The position numbers and the translations under genes were made by a program. From assembly GCA_044870245.1 (NCBI GenBank), contig JBIOYR010000135.1, positions 5,893 through 69,892 of the forward strand: 64,000 bases of DNA, given 5' to 3'. Positions 8,999 through 17,357 of this stretch are shown piece by piece. The first letter of the stretch is position 1, and every line of letters starts with the position of its first letter. The notes under the pieces were generated by a model. It saw only the letters and a program-made list of their open reading frames with translations. It was not told where the DNA came from and did no database searches. The DNA is from DATAFF01 sp044870245. Lineage in GTDB: Bacteria; Pseudomonadota; Alphaproteobacteria; Rhizobiales; Aestuariivirgaceae.

Positions 8999-9043
8999 GC
9001 AGTCGGCAGTGAGCGATGTTCCGACTGCCTACTGCCTATTGCG
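8991..9043. repeat. Intergenic palindromic heptamer repeat, copy 3
   Basis: Compact and nearly symmetric: AAATAGGCAGTCGGCAGT, then GAGCGATGTTCC, then GACTGCCTACTGCCTATT. The first TAG is the stop codon of mtnA. It separates mtnA from the convergent minus-strand gene at 9054 and could act as a bidirectional hairpin. Confidence 0.88.
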
Positions 9044-9053
9044 CGTACTTGCC

Positions 9054-9443
9054 TCAGCTGGCGGCCCTGATCACCCGGGCGCGGACCTGCGACATGAGGG
9101 TGTCATAGGCGCGCAGCTGAGTCGGGTCGAGGATCCGCGACAGCGCCGCCCGCTCGCGGGCGCCGATGGCGAGAAGCTCGGAGGAGGCCCGCTGCAGCTT
9201 GCCGATATCGGGACGGGCATTGGGATTGATGCCGTAGCGCTTGAACACCCGGCTGCGCTGGCTGCGGCTCTGGGCGAGGATCTTCTGCGCCTGGGCGCGC
9301 TGCGAACCCTTGAGCTTCAACGTGCCGACGATGTTGGCATCGTAGACCGACGCCTGCACGGGCACGCTCGCAATCGGCATGGCGAATGCCGTGGCCGCCG
9401 CGAGGAGCAAGACGAAGCGCCAGGGCGAACGGAACTGCGTCAT
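9054..9443 (-). CDS. Small secreted protein of unknown function
   Basis: About 129 residues. The start at 9443 is favoured because AAGGAG lies eight to ten bases upstream and a signal peptide (RFVLLLAAATAFAMPIASVP, cleavage near VQA) begins there. The mature part is small, basic and helical (LKLKGSQRAQAQKILAQSRS), ending in DPTQLRAYDTLMSQVRARV. That pattern loosely recalls Spy/CpxP-like periplasmic helical proteins, but I see no diagnostic motif. It is the last gene of the pth-ychF run. Confidence 0.65.
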   Translation of the reverse strand: MTQFRSPWRFVLLLAAATAFAMPIASVPVQASVYDANIVGTLKLKGSQRAQAQKILAQSRSQRSRVFKRYGINPNARPDIGKLQRASSELLAIGARERAALSRILDPTQLRAYDTLMSQVRARVIRAAS

Positions 9444-9483
9444 CAACTCTTCTCCTTCTTGGATTGGAAAACCGATCGAACGC

Positions 9484-10581
9484 TCAGAGGTTGAACCTGA
9501 AATGCATGACGTCGCCGTCGGCGACGACATAGTCCCGGCCTTCCAGGCGCAAGCGACCAGCGTCTCTGGCGCCAGCCTCCCCGCCCAGTCTCACATAGTC
9601 ATCATAAGCGATGGTCTCGGCCCGGATGAAGCCACGTTCGAAATCGGTGTGGATAACTCCCGCCGCTTCGGGCGCGCGGGTGCCCTGGGTGACCGTCCAG
9701 GCCCGCGCCTCCTTGGGGCCGACGGTAAAGTAGGTGATGAGCCCGAGCAGGTCGTAGCCGGCACGGATGACCCGGTTGAGCCCGGGCTCGGTCAGCCCGA
9801 GCGCCGCGAGATAATCCTGCTGGTCGTCGGGACCGAGCATGGCGATCTCGCTTTCGATCTTGGCCGACACCACGACGGCCTTGGCACCTTCGGCAACGGC
9901 TCGGGCGGTAACGAGGCGCGACCCGGCATTGCCGCGATCGGCCGATTCCTCCTCGACATTGCAGACATAGAGCACCGGCTTCGAGGTCAGGAGGCCGAGC
10001 GCCTGAAAGGCCCGCTCCTCCTCGGGCGCCCGCCTCACCAGCCGGGCCGGCTTGCCGGCCCGCAGGAGATCGAGGGCGCGGGTCATGCGCGAGAGCGTTT
10101 CCCTCGCCTCCTTGTCGCCGCCCTTGGCCCGCTTCTCCAAGGCGATGGCGCGCTTTTCGAGGCTGTCGAGATCGGCAAGCATCAGCTCGGTCTCGACCGT
10201 CTCGATGTCGGCAATGGGATCGATCCGGCCCTCGACATGGGTGACCTCGCCATCGTCGAAACAGCGCACGACATGGGCGATGGCATCGACCTCGCGGATA
10301 TTGGCCAGGAACTGATTGCCGAGCCCCTCCCCTTGCGAGGCGCCGCGCACCAGGCCGGCAATATCGACGAAGGTCAGGCGGGTCGGGATGATCTGGGCAC
10401 TCTCGCCGATCTTCGCGAGGGTCGCCAGCCGCGGATCGGGCACGCCGACATCGCCGACATTGGGCTCGATGGTGCAGAACGGATAGTTGGCCGCCTGGGC
10501 TGCCGCCGTCTGGGTCAAGGCATTGAACAGGGTCGACTTGCCGACATTCGGCAAACCGACGATACCGCATTTGAAGCCCAT
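9484..10581 (-). CDS. ychF: Obg-like ATPase YchF
   Basis: A ribosome-associated P-loop NTPase of the Obg/TRAFAC class that prefers ATP. The P-loop is GLPNVGKSTLFNAL at the N-terminus, and the switch-region block FVDIAGLVRGASQGEGLGN is typical. A C-terminal TGS-type domain covers roughly the last 85 residues (LITYFTVGPKEARAWTV onward). The ATG at 10579-10581 overlaps the pth stop (TGATG), so translation is coupled. Its length of about 365 residues is standard. Confidence 0.96.
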   Translation of the reverse strand: MGFKCGIVGLPNVGKSTLFNALTQTAAAQAANYPFCTIEPNVGDVGVPDPRLATLAKIGESAQIIPTRLTFVDIAGLVRGASQGEGLGNQFLANIREVDAIAHVVRCFDDGEVTHVEGRIDPIADIETVETELMLADLDSLEKRAIALEKRAKGGDKEARETLSRMTRALDLLRAGKPARLVRRAPEEERAFQALGLLTSKPVLYVCNVEEESADRGNAGSRLVTARAVAEGAKAVVVSAKIESEIAMLGPDDQQDYLAALGLTEPGLNRVIRAGYDLLGLITYFTVGPKEARAWTVTQGTRAPEAAGVIHTDFERGFIRAETIAYDDYVRLGGEAGARDAGRLRLEGRDYVVADGDVMHFRFNL

Positions 10582-11204
10582 CACTGCCGCCCCTTGCCGG
10601 TCAGCGGCTCGCCCATTGCACTGCCGCCCCGCGGCGCCGGGTTGAGGGCGAGATGGATACGGTTCTGCAGGGTCGCAAAATCGCCGCGACCGATCAGATC
10701 GGCCTCGACCGCGACGGCATGGACGAGATCCTCGGCAAGGGCCAGCTCGGCCTTGGTGAAATCATCAAGGACGTAATGGTGCACCAAGGCCTTCTCGCCA
10801 GGATGGCCGATGCCGAGCCGGATGCGGTGGAAGGCAGGACCGACATGCGCCTCGATCGAGCGCAGGCCATTGTGCCCGGCATGGCCGCCGCCGGTCTTGG
10901 CGCGGACCTTGCCCAAGGGCAGATCGAGCTCGTCATGGAGGACGATGATCTTGTCGGGCGGGATCTGGAAGAAGCGGGCGGCCTCGCCGACGGCGCGGCC
11001 GGAATCGTTCATATAGGTCTGGGGCCTGAGCGCCAGCACCCTGGTGCCGCCGAGCAAGCCTTCCGCCACCTCGGATTGAAATTTCCGGCGCCAGGCGCCG
11101 AAGCCATGGCGGCGGGCAATGGCATCGATCGTCACGAAGCCGATATTGTGCCGGTTGGCAGCATATTTCAGGCCCGGATTGCCAAGCCCGACAAGGAGAA
11201 GCAT
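10581..11204 (-). CDS. pth: Peptidyl-tRNA hydrolase
   Basis: Releases peptides from peptidyl-tRNA that dropped off ribosomes. The N-terminus LLVGLGNPGLKYAANRHNIG contains the catalytic histidine region. LRPQTYMNDSGRAV and DELDLPLGKVRAKTGGGHAG follow in the usual order. The last 20 or so residues form an unstructured, basic tail. It lies between rplY and ychF, the common bacterial order, with start/stop overlap to ychF. Confidence 0.97.
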   Translation of the reverse strand: MLLLVGLGNPGLKYAANRHNIGFVTIDAIARRHGFGAWRRKFQSEVAEGLLGGTRVLALRPQTYMNDSGRAVGEAARFFQIPPDKIIVLHDELDLPLGKVRAKTGGGHAGHNGLRSIEAHVGPAFHRIRLGIGHPGEKALVHHYVLDDFTKAELALAEDLVHAVAVEADLIGRGDFATLQNRIHLALNPAPRGGSAMGEPLTGKGRQ

Positions 11205-11246
11205 GACGCGATTCCCAAGCGGAGCCGGCAGGACCCGGCAGCCGGT

Positions 11247-11966
11247 TTACTTCTTCTTCTCTTTCTCTCCGCCGCCCTTGGCCGGCTGAGCGGCCGCGGC
11301 GGCTGCAGGCGGTGCCTTCTGGGCAGTTGCCGGGACCTCTGCACTCGGGGTCGCGGCCGTGGCCTCGGCCGCTTCGGCAGTGGTGGTCTCCTCCTCCTTG
11401 CCGCCGGCACCGGCGATGGTTGCGATCGTGAAGTCGCGATCGCTGATCACCGGCTGCACATTGGGCGGCAGCTTGACGCGGCTGATATGGATCGAGCCGC
11501 CGATCTCCCAGCCGGTGAGATCGATCTCGATCTGCTCAGGAATGCTGTCGGCCGGACAATAGAGCTCGATCTCGTGGCGCACGATGTTGAGGACGCCACC
11601 ACGCTTCAATCCCGGCGAAGCCTCGTGATTGGAGAAATGCACAGGGACCGCGACCGAGATGCGCTGACCGGCGCCAAGGCGGAGAAAATCGACATGGATG
11701 ACGCGGTCCCTGACGACGTCGAACTGGAGATCGCGAGGAATGGCGCGGACCTTTTCGCCGCCGATCTCGACATCGACCAGGGTGGACAGGAAGCGACCGG
11801 TCTCCACTGCTTTCCACAGCTGCTTGTAGTCGAGGGCCACCGATTGCGGCTCCTTCTCGCCGCCGTAGATGACGCCTGGAACCAGCCCGTCGCGACGGGC
11901 GGCACGGGCAGCGCCCTTCTTGCCGTTCTTGCGCGCCGACGCCTTCAATGAAATGACCTTCGCCAT
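11247..11966 (-). CDS. rplY: 50S ribosomal protein L25 (Ctc form)
   Basis: Binds 5S rRNA in the large subunit. The start is the ATG at 11964-11966, preceded by GAGGGAG at a seven-base spacing; upstream in-frame codons overlap the leader. The N-terminal domain begins KVISLKASARKNGKKGAARA and includes VPGVIYGG. The second CTC domain contains VHFSNHEASPGLKRGGVLNI. The last 40 or so residues are an alanine/proline stretch ending in a lysine-rich tail (GGGEKEKKK), as in many alphaproteobacterial L25 proteins. It has its own candidate promoter. Confidence 0.95.
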   Translation of the reverse strand: MAKVISLKASARKNGKKGAARAARRDGLVPGVIYGGEKEPQSVALDYKQLWKAVETGRFLSTLVDVEIGGEKVRAIPRDLQFDVVRDRVIHVDFLRLGAGQRISVAVPVHFSNHEASPGLKRGGVLNIVRHEIELYCPADSIPEQIEIDLTGWEIGGSIHISRVKLPPNVQPVISDRDFTIATIAGAGGKEEETTTAEAAEATAATPSAEVPATAQKAPPAAAAAAQPAKGGGEKEKKK

Positions 11967-11999
11967 CGCCAAACTCCCTCGGCCCTTTGGAAATTCGAA

Positions 12000-12018
12000 C
12001 GGAGCCGCATTGGCTCCG
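12000..12018 (-). promoter_or_regulatory. Stem-loop in the rplY leader
   Basis: A perfect 7-bp stem (CGGAGCC/GGCTCCG) with a five-base loop lies about 34 bases upstream of the rplY start, within the predicted untranslated leader. No poly-T tract follows, so it is not an obvious terminator. A role in translational feedback on L25 is possible but speculative. Confidence 0.4.
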
Positions 12019-12069
12019 CCGCAAGGCCCGGCGCTGCCTCCAGGGGTGAACGGTCGCCCGGCGGGCGGG

Positions 12070-12098
12070 CTTATACCGCCGACCTGGCGCAAATACAA
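12070..12098 (-). promoter_or_regulatory. Candidate sigma-70 promoter of rplY
   Basis: On the minus strand TTGTAT and TATAAG are separated by 17 bases, with the -10 element close to consensus. The predicted start would give a leader of about 95 bases. The -35 match is weak. Confidence 0.45.
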
Positions 12099-12113
12099 CC
12101 CCGTAGGGGGCAT

Positions 12114-12180
12114 TCGGCAGATAGGCAATAGGCAGTGATTCGTGCTGTTCGCCCGCCTACCGCCTAATCCCTACTGCCTT
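12114..12180. repeat. Intergenic palindromic heptamer repeat, copy 4
   Basis: Left arm CGGCAGATAGGCAATAGGCA, centre GTGATTCGTGCTGTTC, right arm GCCTACCGCCTAATCCCTAC then TGCC. It sits just downstream of prs and upstream of the rplY promoter. Confidence 0.82.
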
Positions 12181-12181
12181 T

Positions 12182-13114
12182 TCAGTCGAACAGGCTCGAC
12201 ACCGATTCCTCGCGCGAGGTGCGCCCGGCGGCCTCGCCGATCAGGGGCGCGATCGACAGCACCCGGATGTTGCGCGACACCCGCACCGCCTCGGTCGCCT
12301 GGATCGAATCGGTGATCACCAGCTCCTTGAGCTTCGAGGCGGTGATGCGGGCCACCGCACCGCCCGACAGGACGCCATGGGTGATGTAGGCGCAGACATC
12401 GGTGGCGCCCTCCTGGAGCAGCGCCTCGGCGGCATTGCACAGGGTGCCGCCGGAATCGACGATGTCATCGACCAGGATGCAGCTGCGGCCACGCACGTCG
12501 CCGATGATGTTCATGACCTCGGACTCCCCTGCCCGCTCGCGCCGCTTGTCGACGATGGCGAGCGGTGCGCCGATGCGCTTGGCGAGCCCGCGGGCGCGGA
12601 CCACGCCGCCGACGTCGGGCGAGATCACGGTGAGATTGGCGCCATCGAAGCGCTCGCGGATGTCGCGGACCATCACCGGGCCGGCGAACAGGTTGTCGGT
12701 CGGAATGTCGAAAAAGCCCTGGATCTGCCCGGCGTGGAGGTCGAGCGTCAGCACCCGGTCGGCGCCGGCGCGCTCGATCATGTTGGCGACGAGCTTGGCG
12801 GAGATCGGGGTGCGGGGGCCGGGCTTGCGATCCTGCCGGGCATAGCCGAAATAGGGCATGACCGCGGTGATGCGGCGCGCCGAGGCGCGGCGCAGCGCAT
12901 CGATGATGATCAGGAGCTCCATCAAATGGTCGTTGGCGGGAAAGGAGGTGGATTGGATGACGAACACATCCTCGCCGCGGACGTTCTCCTGGATCTCGAC
13001 GAACACCTCCATGTCGGCAAAGCGACGGACGACGCATTTGGCCAGTGGCAGATGGAGATAGGCAGCGATCGCCTCGGCCAACGGTCGATTGGAATTTCCG
13101 CAGACGATCTTCAT
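12182..13114 (-). CDS. prs: Ribose-phosphate pyrophosphokinase (PRPP synthetase)
   Basis: Makes PRPP from ribose 5-phosphate and ATP, feeding nucleotide, histidine and tryptophan synthesis. At 310 residues it is the classical class I length. Signatures are FADMEVFVEIQENVRGEDVF, the ATP-site loop YFGYARQDRK, the DLHAGQIQGFFDIPTDNL block that binds metal and effector, and the PRPP loop CILVDDIVDSGGTL. It has its own candidate promoter and is followed by repeat copy 4. Two of its consumers or relatives (apt here and a PRTase-like gene at 59 kb) are in the same window. Confidence 0.97.
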   Translation of the reverse strand: MKIVCGNSNRPLAEAIAAYLHLPLAKCVVRRFADMEVFVEIQENVRGEDVFVIQSTSFPANDHLMELLIIIDALRRASARRITAVMPYFGYARQDRKPGPRTPISAKLVANMIERAGADRVLTLDLHAGQIQGFFDIPTDNLFAGPVMVRDIRERFDGANLTVISPDVGGVVRARGLAKRIGAPLAIVDKRRERAGESEVMNIIGDVRGRSCILVDDIVDSGGTLCNAAEALLQEGATDVCAYITHGVLSGGAVARITASKLKELVITDSIQATEAVRVSRNIRVLSIAPLIGEAAGRTSREESVSSLFD

Positions 13115-13146
13115 GCGCCATCTCCGCCGTTCGCACGATGACGGGT

Positions 13147-13175
13147 CTATTACAATTGGATCAAGGAAATGCCAA
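13147..13175 (-). promoter_or_regulatory. Candidate sigma-70 promoter of prs
   Basis: On the minus strand TTGGCA (one mismatch to consensus) is followed 17 bases later by TAATAG, in a locally AT-rich gap between prs and the upstream lipoprotein gene. The prs leader would be about 30 bases. Confidence 0.5.
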
Positions 13176-13198
13176 CTGGCGGATTGGCTTAGAGCACT

Positions 13199-14314
13199 CT
13201 ATTTCCGGACGCTGTTGACAACCTGGAAAATGCCCTCGGAGGCAGCCTGGGTCGCATAATAGGCCGTGTCGCCCCAGCCCTTGTCGAGCGAGCCTGACGG
13301 TACGTCATTTGCCTGCTTGATGGTGCCGACGACCTTGCCGTCGGGCAACTTGACGATCCAGTCCACCCGGACCCGCTGGTTCGTCCCGGAGGGCGGGCCC
13401 AGCGCCACCTCGCCGACAATGGTGAAGGCGTCGGCCCGTTCCGCCTCGAGCACCGGCCAGCCGGCCTCGGTGAGGGTGCGGCGCATGGCCAGCACCAGCT
13501 CTTCATTGCCCTTGCCGGGCGAGCCGCGCACCGCGGTGACGGCAACGGCGCGAATCTCCGTGCGATTCCCCGGTGCGGGCGGCGGTGGGATCACCGGCGG
13601 TGGTTCGGCGGTGGCGACGGCGGCACCGGGGGGCTGGGCCGCACCAGGCGCCGGTGGCGGGGTGGGCGCCGGCGGCGCAACCGGGACACCGGCAGCGGCG
13701 GCGGCTGCGAGCGAGCCGTAATAGGTCTCGTAATCAATGTCCCGCTCGGCGTCGGGACCGGCCCTGGCAAAGGCGTCGAGGGGCGGCGGCATGCCCCCGC
13801 CGCGGGTTGCGAAGCCAAGCTCGGCGAGGCGGCTGGACAGGCCCTCGGCGGTCACGGCGGCGATGCGCAGAAGCATGGTCGTGGTGACCGAGGCCCAGGG
13901 ATCGGTGCCGTTCAAGGGCGCCTGCTCGGCACCCTCGATGACATGCAGGACACCGCCGGTGTTGCCGGTGAGAACCCAGCGGTAGGACAGGCTCACCACG
14001 GTCCCTTGCGGGGTGGCGCCGAAGGTGCCAGCAAGCTTGTAGCCCTCGGCAAAGCTGCCCTGGACGATGCCGACATTGCGGCGGGCCGCCGTCTTGGCCA
14101 GCGCCAGCGCAAGAATGCCGGCACGCTCGGGCGGCAAGCTCTCCATGGCGGTGACAGCGATCGGCGGTGGCTGCCGCGCCGACAGCGGCGCCAGCGCGTT
14201 CTTGGCAAAGGGGGACCGGCCGCCGGTGCAGCCGGCGTTGAGAACGAGCCCGGCGAGGAGCAGAAGGGTTGCCGCCGCCCGGCAAAGTCCAGCGATTGCG
14301 CGCGCCGCCGTCAC
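13199..14314 (-). CDS. Uncharacterised lipoprotein with proline-rich linker
   Basis: A 371-residue protein whose N-terminus is a lipoprotein signal (TLLLLAGLVLNAGC), predicting lipidation at about Cys-29 and membrane attachment. The region after it (about residues 50-175) is alanine-rich and looks globular. A linker near residues 205-245 is almost only proline and alanine. A final domain of about 120 residues contains RVRVDWIVKLPDGKVVGTIK. I do not recognise the family. It directly follows the M24-fold gene with a five-base gap, so the two are co-transcribed. Confidence 0.75.
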   Translation of the reverse strand: MTAARAIAGLCRAAATLLLLAGLVLNAGCTGGRSPFAKNALAPLSARQPPPIAVTAMESLPPERAGILALALAKTAARRNVGIVQGSFAEGYKLAGTFGATPQGTVVSLSYRWVLTGNTGGVLHVIEGAEQAPLNGTDPWASVTTTMLLRIAAVTAEGLSSRLAELGFATRGGGMPPPLDAFARAGPDAERDIDYETYYGSLAAAAAAGVPVAPPAPTPPPAPGAAQPPGAAVATAEPPPVIPPPPAPGNRTEIRAVAVTAVRGSPGKGNEELVLAMRRTLTEAGWPVLEAERADAFTIVGEVALGPPSGTNQRVRVDWIVKLPDGKVVGTIKQANDVPSGSLDKGWGDTAYYATQAASEGIFQVVNSVRK

Positions 14315-14319
14315 TCCCG

Positions 14320-15471
14320 CTACCGAACGATGAGATCGACCGGATGCCGCGACAGCGGCTCGGGCGGGCCCTCGCCGATGATGTAGGTGCGCCCCAACGT
14401 CATCGCCGTCTGGCTGTCGGAGTCCATCAGGATCATATGGGCGAACATCACCATCCCGGGTTGCAGCAGGAAGGGGTTGCCGTGATAGAACATCGGCGCG
14501 TCCATCCAGGACGGGGTGAATTTGGCACCGAGCGAGTAGCCGCAGGCGTTGAGACGATGACGCGTCATGCCATGCTCGTCGGCAATTCTTGCATGGGCAT
14601 CGAACACCTCCCCTGCGGTGTGTCCCGGTCGCATCACCGCCTCGCAGGCCTTCAGCGCCGCCACCGCCGCTTCATGCATCGCGACATGCCGGCGAGTCGG
14701 CTCCCCGATGACAATCGTGCGCATCAGCGCGGCATGATAATGGCGGTAGACGCCGGCAAACTCCAAGGTGAGCTGGTCGTTGTTCGACAACCTCCGGCGG
14801 CCGGACTTGTAGCGGCAGAGAAGGGCATCGGGGCCCGAGCCGATGATGAACTCGTTCCCTGGATAGTCGCCGCCGCCGGCGAAGATCGCGGCCTGCTGGG
14901 CGGCCAGGATCTCGCCCTCATCGGCATTGGCGCCGCTCGCCGCGATACCGGCGAGGAGCGCCTTGTCGCCGAGCTCGCCGGCTTTGCGGACATAGGCGAG
15001 CTCGGCCGGTGATTTCAAGGCGCGCAGCCGGCTGACGAGGTCGGATTGATCGACCAACCGGCAGAAGCCGTCGAGCGCCTCATCGACCTGCTTGCCATTG
15101 TAATGGGTGAGGCCATAAGCGTTGGTCTCGATGCCCAGTCGCTTGCCGGCGCAGCCGAGATCCTCGAGCATGGCGCGCAGCTGATCGGCGGGGCGCGCGC
15201 CCGCCTCGTCGGTCCAGATGCGGATGTCCTCGATGATCGAGGTGTGCTGCGCCTGCCTCAGATCGGCCGAGCGGGTCAGCAATGCCAGGCGGCCATCGGC
15301 GCCAAGATAGAGGCACTGGAAGAAGCAGAAGCCGAAGGTGTCGTAGCCGGTGAGGTAGTACATGCTCTCCTGGTTGAACATCAGGAGCCCGTCGAGCCTT
15401 TCCTTGGCAAGCTCGCGGGTGACCATGTCGATGCGGTCGCGGTACTCCGTCTTTTCGAAGTGCAAAGCCAA
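14320..15471 (-). CDS. M24-fold hydrolase lacking metal ligands (creatinase/ectoine-hydrolase-like)
   Basis: A pita-bread-fold protein: an N-terminal creatinase-type domain (MFNQESMYYLTGYDTFGFCF) followed by an M24 catalytic domain. The five residues that bind two metals in aminopeptidases appear absent. The first aspartate is replaced in LTLEFAGVYRHYHAALMRT, the histidine of the GHGxG motif is tyrosine in ACGYSLGAKF, and the first glutamate is replaced in GMVMFAHMILMD. Creatinase and ectoine hydrolase DoeA are known metal-free members with the same overall plan. I choose a TTG start at 15469-15471 (five bases after GGAGG); a second TTG two codons later is possible. The substrate is unknown. 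Confidence 0.75.
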   Translation of the reverse strand: MALHFEKTEYRDRIDMVTRELAKERLDGLLMFNQESMYYLTGYDTFGFCFFQCLYLGADGRLALLTRSADLRQAQHTSIIEDIRIWTDEAGARPADQLRAMLEDLGCAGKRLGIETNAYGLTHYNGKQVDEALDGFCRLVDQSDLVSRLRALKSPAELAYVRKAGELGDKALLAGIAASGANADEGEILAAQQAAIFAGGGDYPGNEFIIGSGPDALLCRYKSGRRRLSNNDQLTLEFAGVYRHYHAALMRTIVIGEPTRRHVAMHEAAVAALKACEAVMRPGHTAGEVFDAHARIADEHGMTRHRLNACGYSLGAKFTPSWMDAPMFYHGNPFLLQPGMVMFAHMILMDSDSQTAMTLGRTYIIGEGPPEPLSRHPVDLIVR

Positions 15472-15497
15472 TTCTTCCTCCCTTTCCTGGCGACCCG

Positions 15498-16265
15498 TCA
15501 GGGTTCGAGCATCACCGCCGAGATCTGGCGGCCATAGTCCGTCTCGCCGCGATGGGTGGCGCGGCGATAGCTGAAGAAGCGCTGTTCCTCCCGATAAGTG
15601 CAGGCCCTGACGATCTCGACCTGCTGGAGGCCCAAGGCTTCGAGCCGGTAGGCGCAATAGGCCTGGAGATCGAAGCGGTGATGGAGCGGCCGGTCGCTCG
15701 CGACGAAGAAGCGGGCATTGCCCGGCTCGCTTGCCAGGAAGCGATCGTAGAAGTCCTGCCCCACCTCATAGGCGGCCTGGCTGATGGCCGGGCCGATGGC
15801 CGCGACGATGTGGCGGCGGTGGCCGCCGAGGCGCTCCATCTCGTCGATGGTCGATTCGAGCACCCGCCCGACGGCGCCCTTCCAGCCGGCATGGGCGGCG
15901 CCGACGATGCCGACGGTGGTGTCGGCCATGAGCACCGGAGCGCAGTCGGCGGTGAGGATGGCGATGGCAATGCCGGGGCGGCGGGTGACGAGACCGTCGG
16001 CTTTTGGCCGGGCGCTCTCGTCCCATGGCTCGGTCACCTGCATGACGGTGTTGCCGTGAACCTGAAAGACCGACAGGAGATTCGCCGGCTCGGCGCCGAG
16101 AGCCTCGGCCACCGACTGCCGGTTGCGGCGCACCGTGGAGAGATCATCGCCCGAGCCGAGGCCGCAATTGAGCGAGGCGTAGAGACCCTGAGAACAACCG
16201 CCCTCGCGGGTGAAGAAGCCGTGGCGCAGGCCTGCGATTTGTCCCAGTCCGGCAGCCTCGATCAT
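15498..16265 (-). CDS. pgeF: Peptidoglycan editing factor / YfiH-type multicopper-fold protein
   Basis: A 255-residue member of the YfiH/PgeF family. It shows the N-terminal block GLYASLNCGLGSGDD, the VHGNTV motif, ADGLVTRRPGIAIAILTADC with the conserved cysteine, and GAAHAGWKGAVGRVL with a conserved histidine. Family members have purine nucleoside phosphorylase activity, and PgeF in E. coli helps correct L-serine-containing peptidoglycan stems. It begins three bases after the MidA-like gene ends, within the lgt operon. Confidence 0.9.
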   Translation of the reverse strand: MIEAAGLGQIAGLRHGFFTREGGCSQGLYASLNCGLGSGDDLSTVRRNRQSVAEALGAEPANLLSVFQVHGNTVMQVTEPWDESARPKADGLVTRRPGIAIAILTADCAPVLMADTTVGIVGAAHAGWKGAVGRVLESTIDEMERLGGHRRHIVAAIGPAISQAAYEVGQDFYDRFLASEPGNARFFVASDRPLHHRFDLQAYCAYRLEALGLQQVEIVRACTYREEQRFFSYRRATHRGETDYGRQISAVMLEP

Positions 16266-16268
16266 GGT

Positions 16269-17357
16269 TCACCCCGGGGTAAAGGGAAATGGCGGCGGCA
16301 GGTTGGGATGGCCGGCGCCCAGGACCTTGAACAGGTGCCCCATCTGGTCGGCGGCCGCAAGCCTTGCCGCCGCTGCGGCGATCTCGGCGCGGATGGCCGG
16401 GGGCTGGTTGCGCTCGAGGGCGGCGACCCTGGCGCCAAGCCCCATGGCGGCGAGGAAGCCTGCCTGATCGATCAGGGAATAGGCCGCTGCGCCGGCTTGC
16501 CGCAGGCAGTTTGCGAGGCTTGCGAAATCGACATGGGAGGTGATGTCGGCCTCACCCGGATGCGCCAGCGGATCGGCCCGGCGATGGCCTGAGACCGCCT
16601 GGAGGGTGTCGCCGGTGGCCGATGCCGGATGACCGTAGTCGATGATCAGCGCCAGCGACGGTGCCGCGGCCAGCCGCGCACCGATCGCAGCGGCAAGCCG
16701 GCAGCGTTCGGGAGCGATCTCGGCGATCGCCCCCTCGCCGGCATCGAGGGCCCAGGCGGGCACGAGATCGTCGGCGACCGGATCGGGTGCGAGGCCGAGG
16801 GCGAGATTGCCGGTCTGATCGAGCCCCACCACCCGCTCATGCCAGCGGCCGCCCCTTCGCTGGAGCTGCCGGATGGCGATGGCGTCGAAGAATTCGTTGG
16901 CGACGAGAATGATCGGGCCTTGCGGAACCTCGTCGAGCCGCCCATGCCAGGCGACACCTTCGGCGGCGCCGGCGAGGGTCCGACGCTGCAGGGCGGCGAG
17001 CGTCGGGCTCGTCTCGACGAGGTGAACGCGGGCAGCAGCGCCGAAGGCCGGGGCGATGCGGCAGGCCCTGAGCAGATCGGCCATCAGCGTGCCGCGGCCG
17101 GGACCAAGCTCGACCAGGCGGAGCGGATCGGGCCGTCCGATGAGCTCCCAGGCGGCAAGGCACCAGATACCAATCAGCTCGCCGAAGATCTGCGACACCT
17201 CGGGCGCGGTGATGAAGTCGCCCTGCCGGCCGAAAGGCATTCGCGCCATGTAATAACCGTGCCGCGGATGGGCGAGGCAGAGCGTCATGTAGCGGTCGAT
17301 GGTCAGCGGACCGTCGCTCGCGATCATTTCCTTGATGATGGTCTCGAGCGTGCTCAT
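16269..17357 (-). CDS. MidA/NDUFAF7-family SAM-dependent methyltransferase
   Basis: A 362-residue protein of the family that in mitochondria methylates an arginine of complex I subunit NDUFS2. Evidence: the N-terminal SDGPLTIDRYMTLCLAHPRH, then GYYMARMPFGRQGDFITAPE, and the SAM-binding LVELGPGRGTLMADLLRACR. Its ATG overlaps the lgt stop (ATGA), and pgeF follows after three bases. The lgt-MidA-pgeF order is widely conserved in alphaproteobacteria. The bacterial substrate is uncertain. Confidence 0.9.
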   Translation of the reverse strand: MSTLETIIKEMIASDGPLTIDRYMTLCLAHPRHGYYMARMPFGRQGDFITAPEVSQIFGELIGIWCLAAWELIGRPDPLRLVELGPGRGTLMADLLRACRIAPAFGAAARVHLVETSPTLAALQRRTLAGAAEGVAWHGRLDEVPQGPIILVANEFFDAIAIRQLQRRGGRWHERVVGLDQTGNLALGLAPDPVADDLVPAWALDAGEGAIAEIAPERCRLAAAIGARLAAAPSLALIIDYGHPASATGDTLQAVSGHRRADPLAHPGEADITSHVDFASLANCLRQAGAAAYSLIDQAGFLAAMGLGARVAALERNQPPAIRAEIAAAAARLAAADQMGHLFKVLGAGHPNLPPPFPFTPG

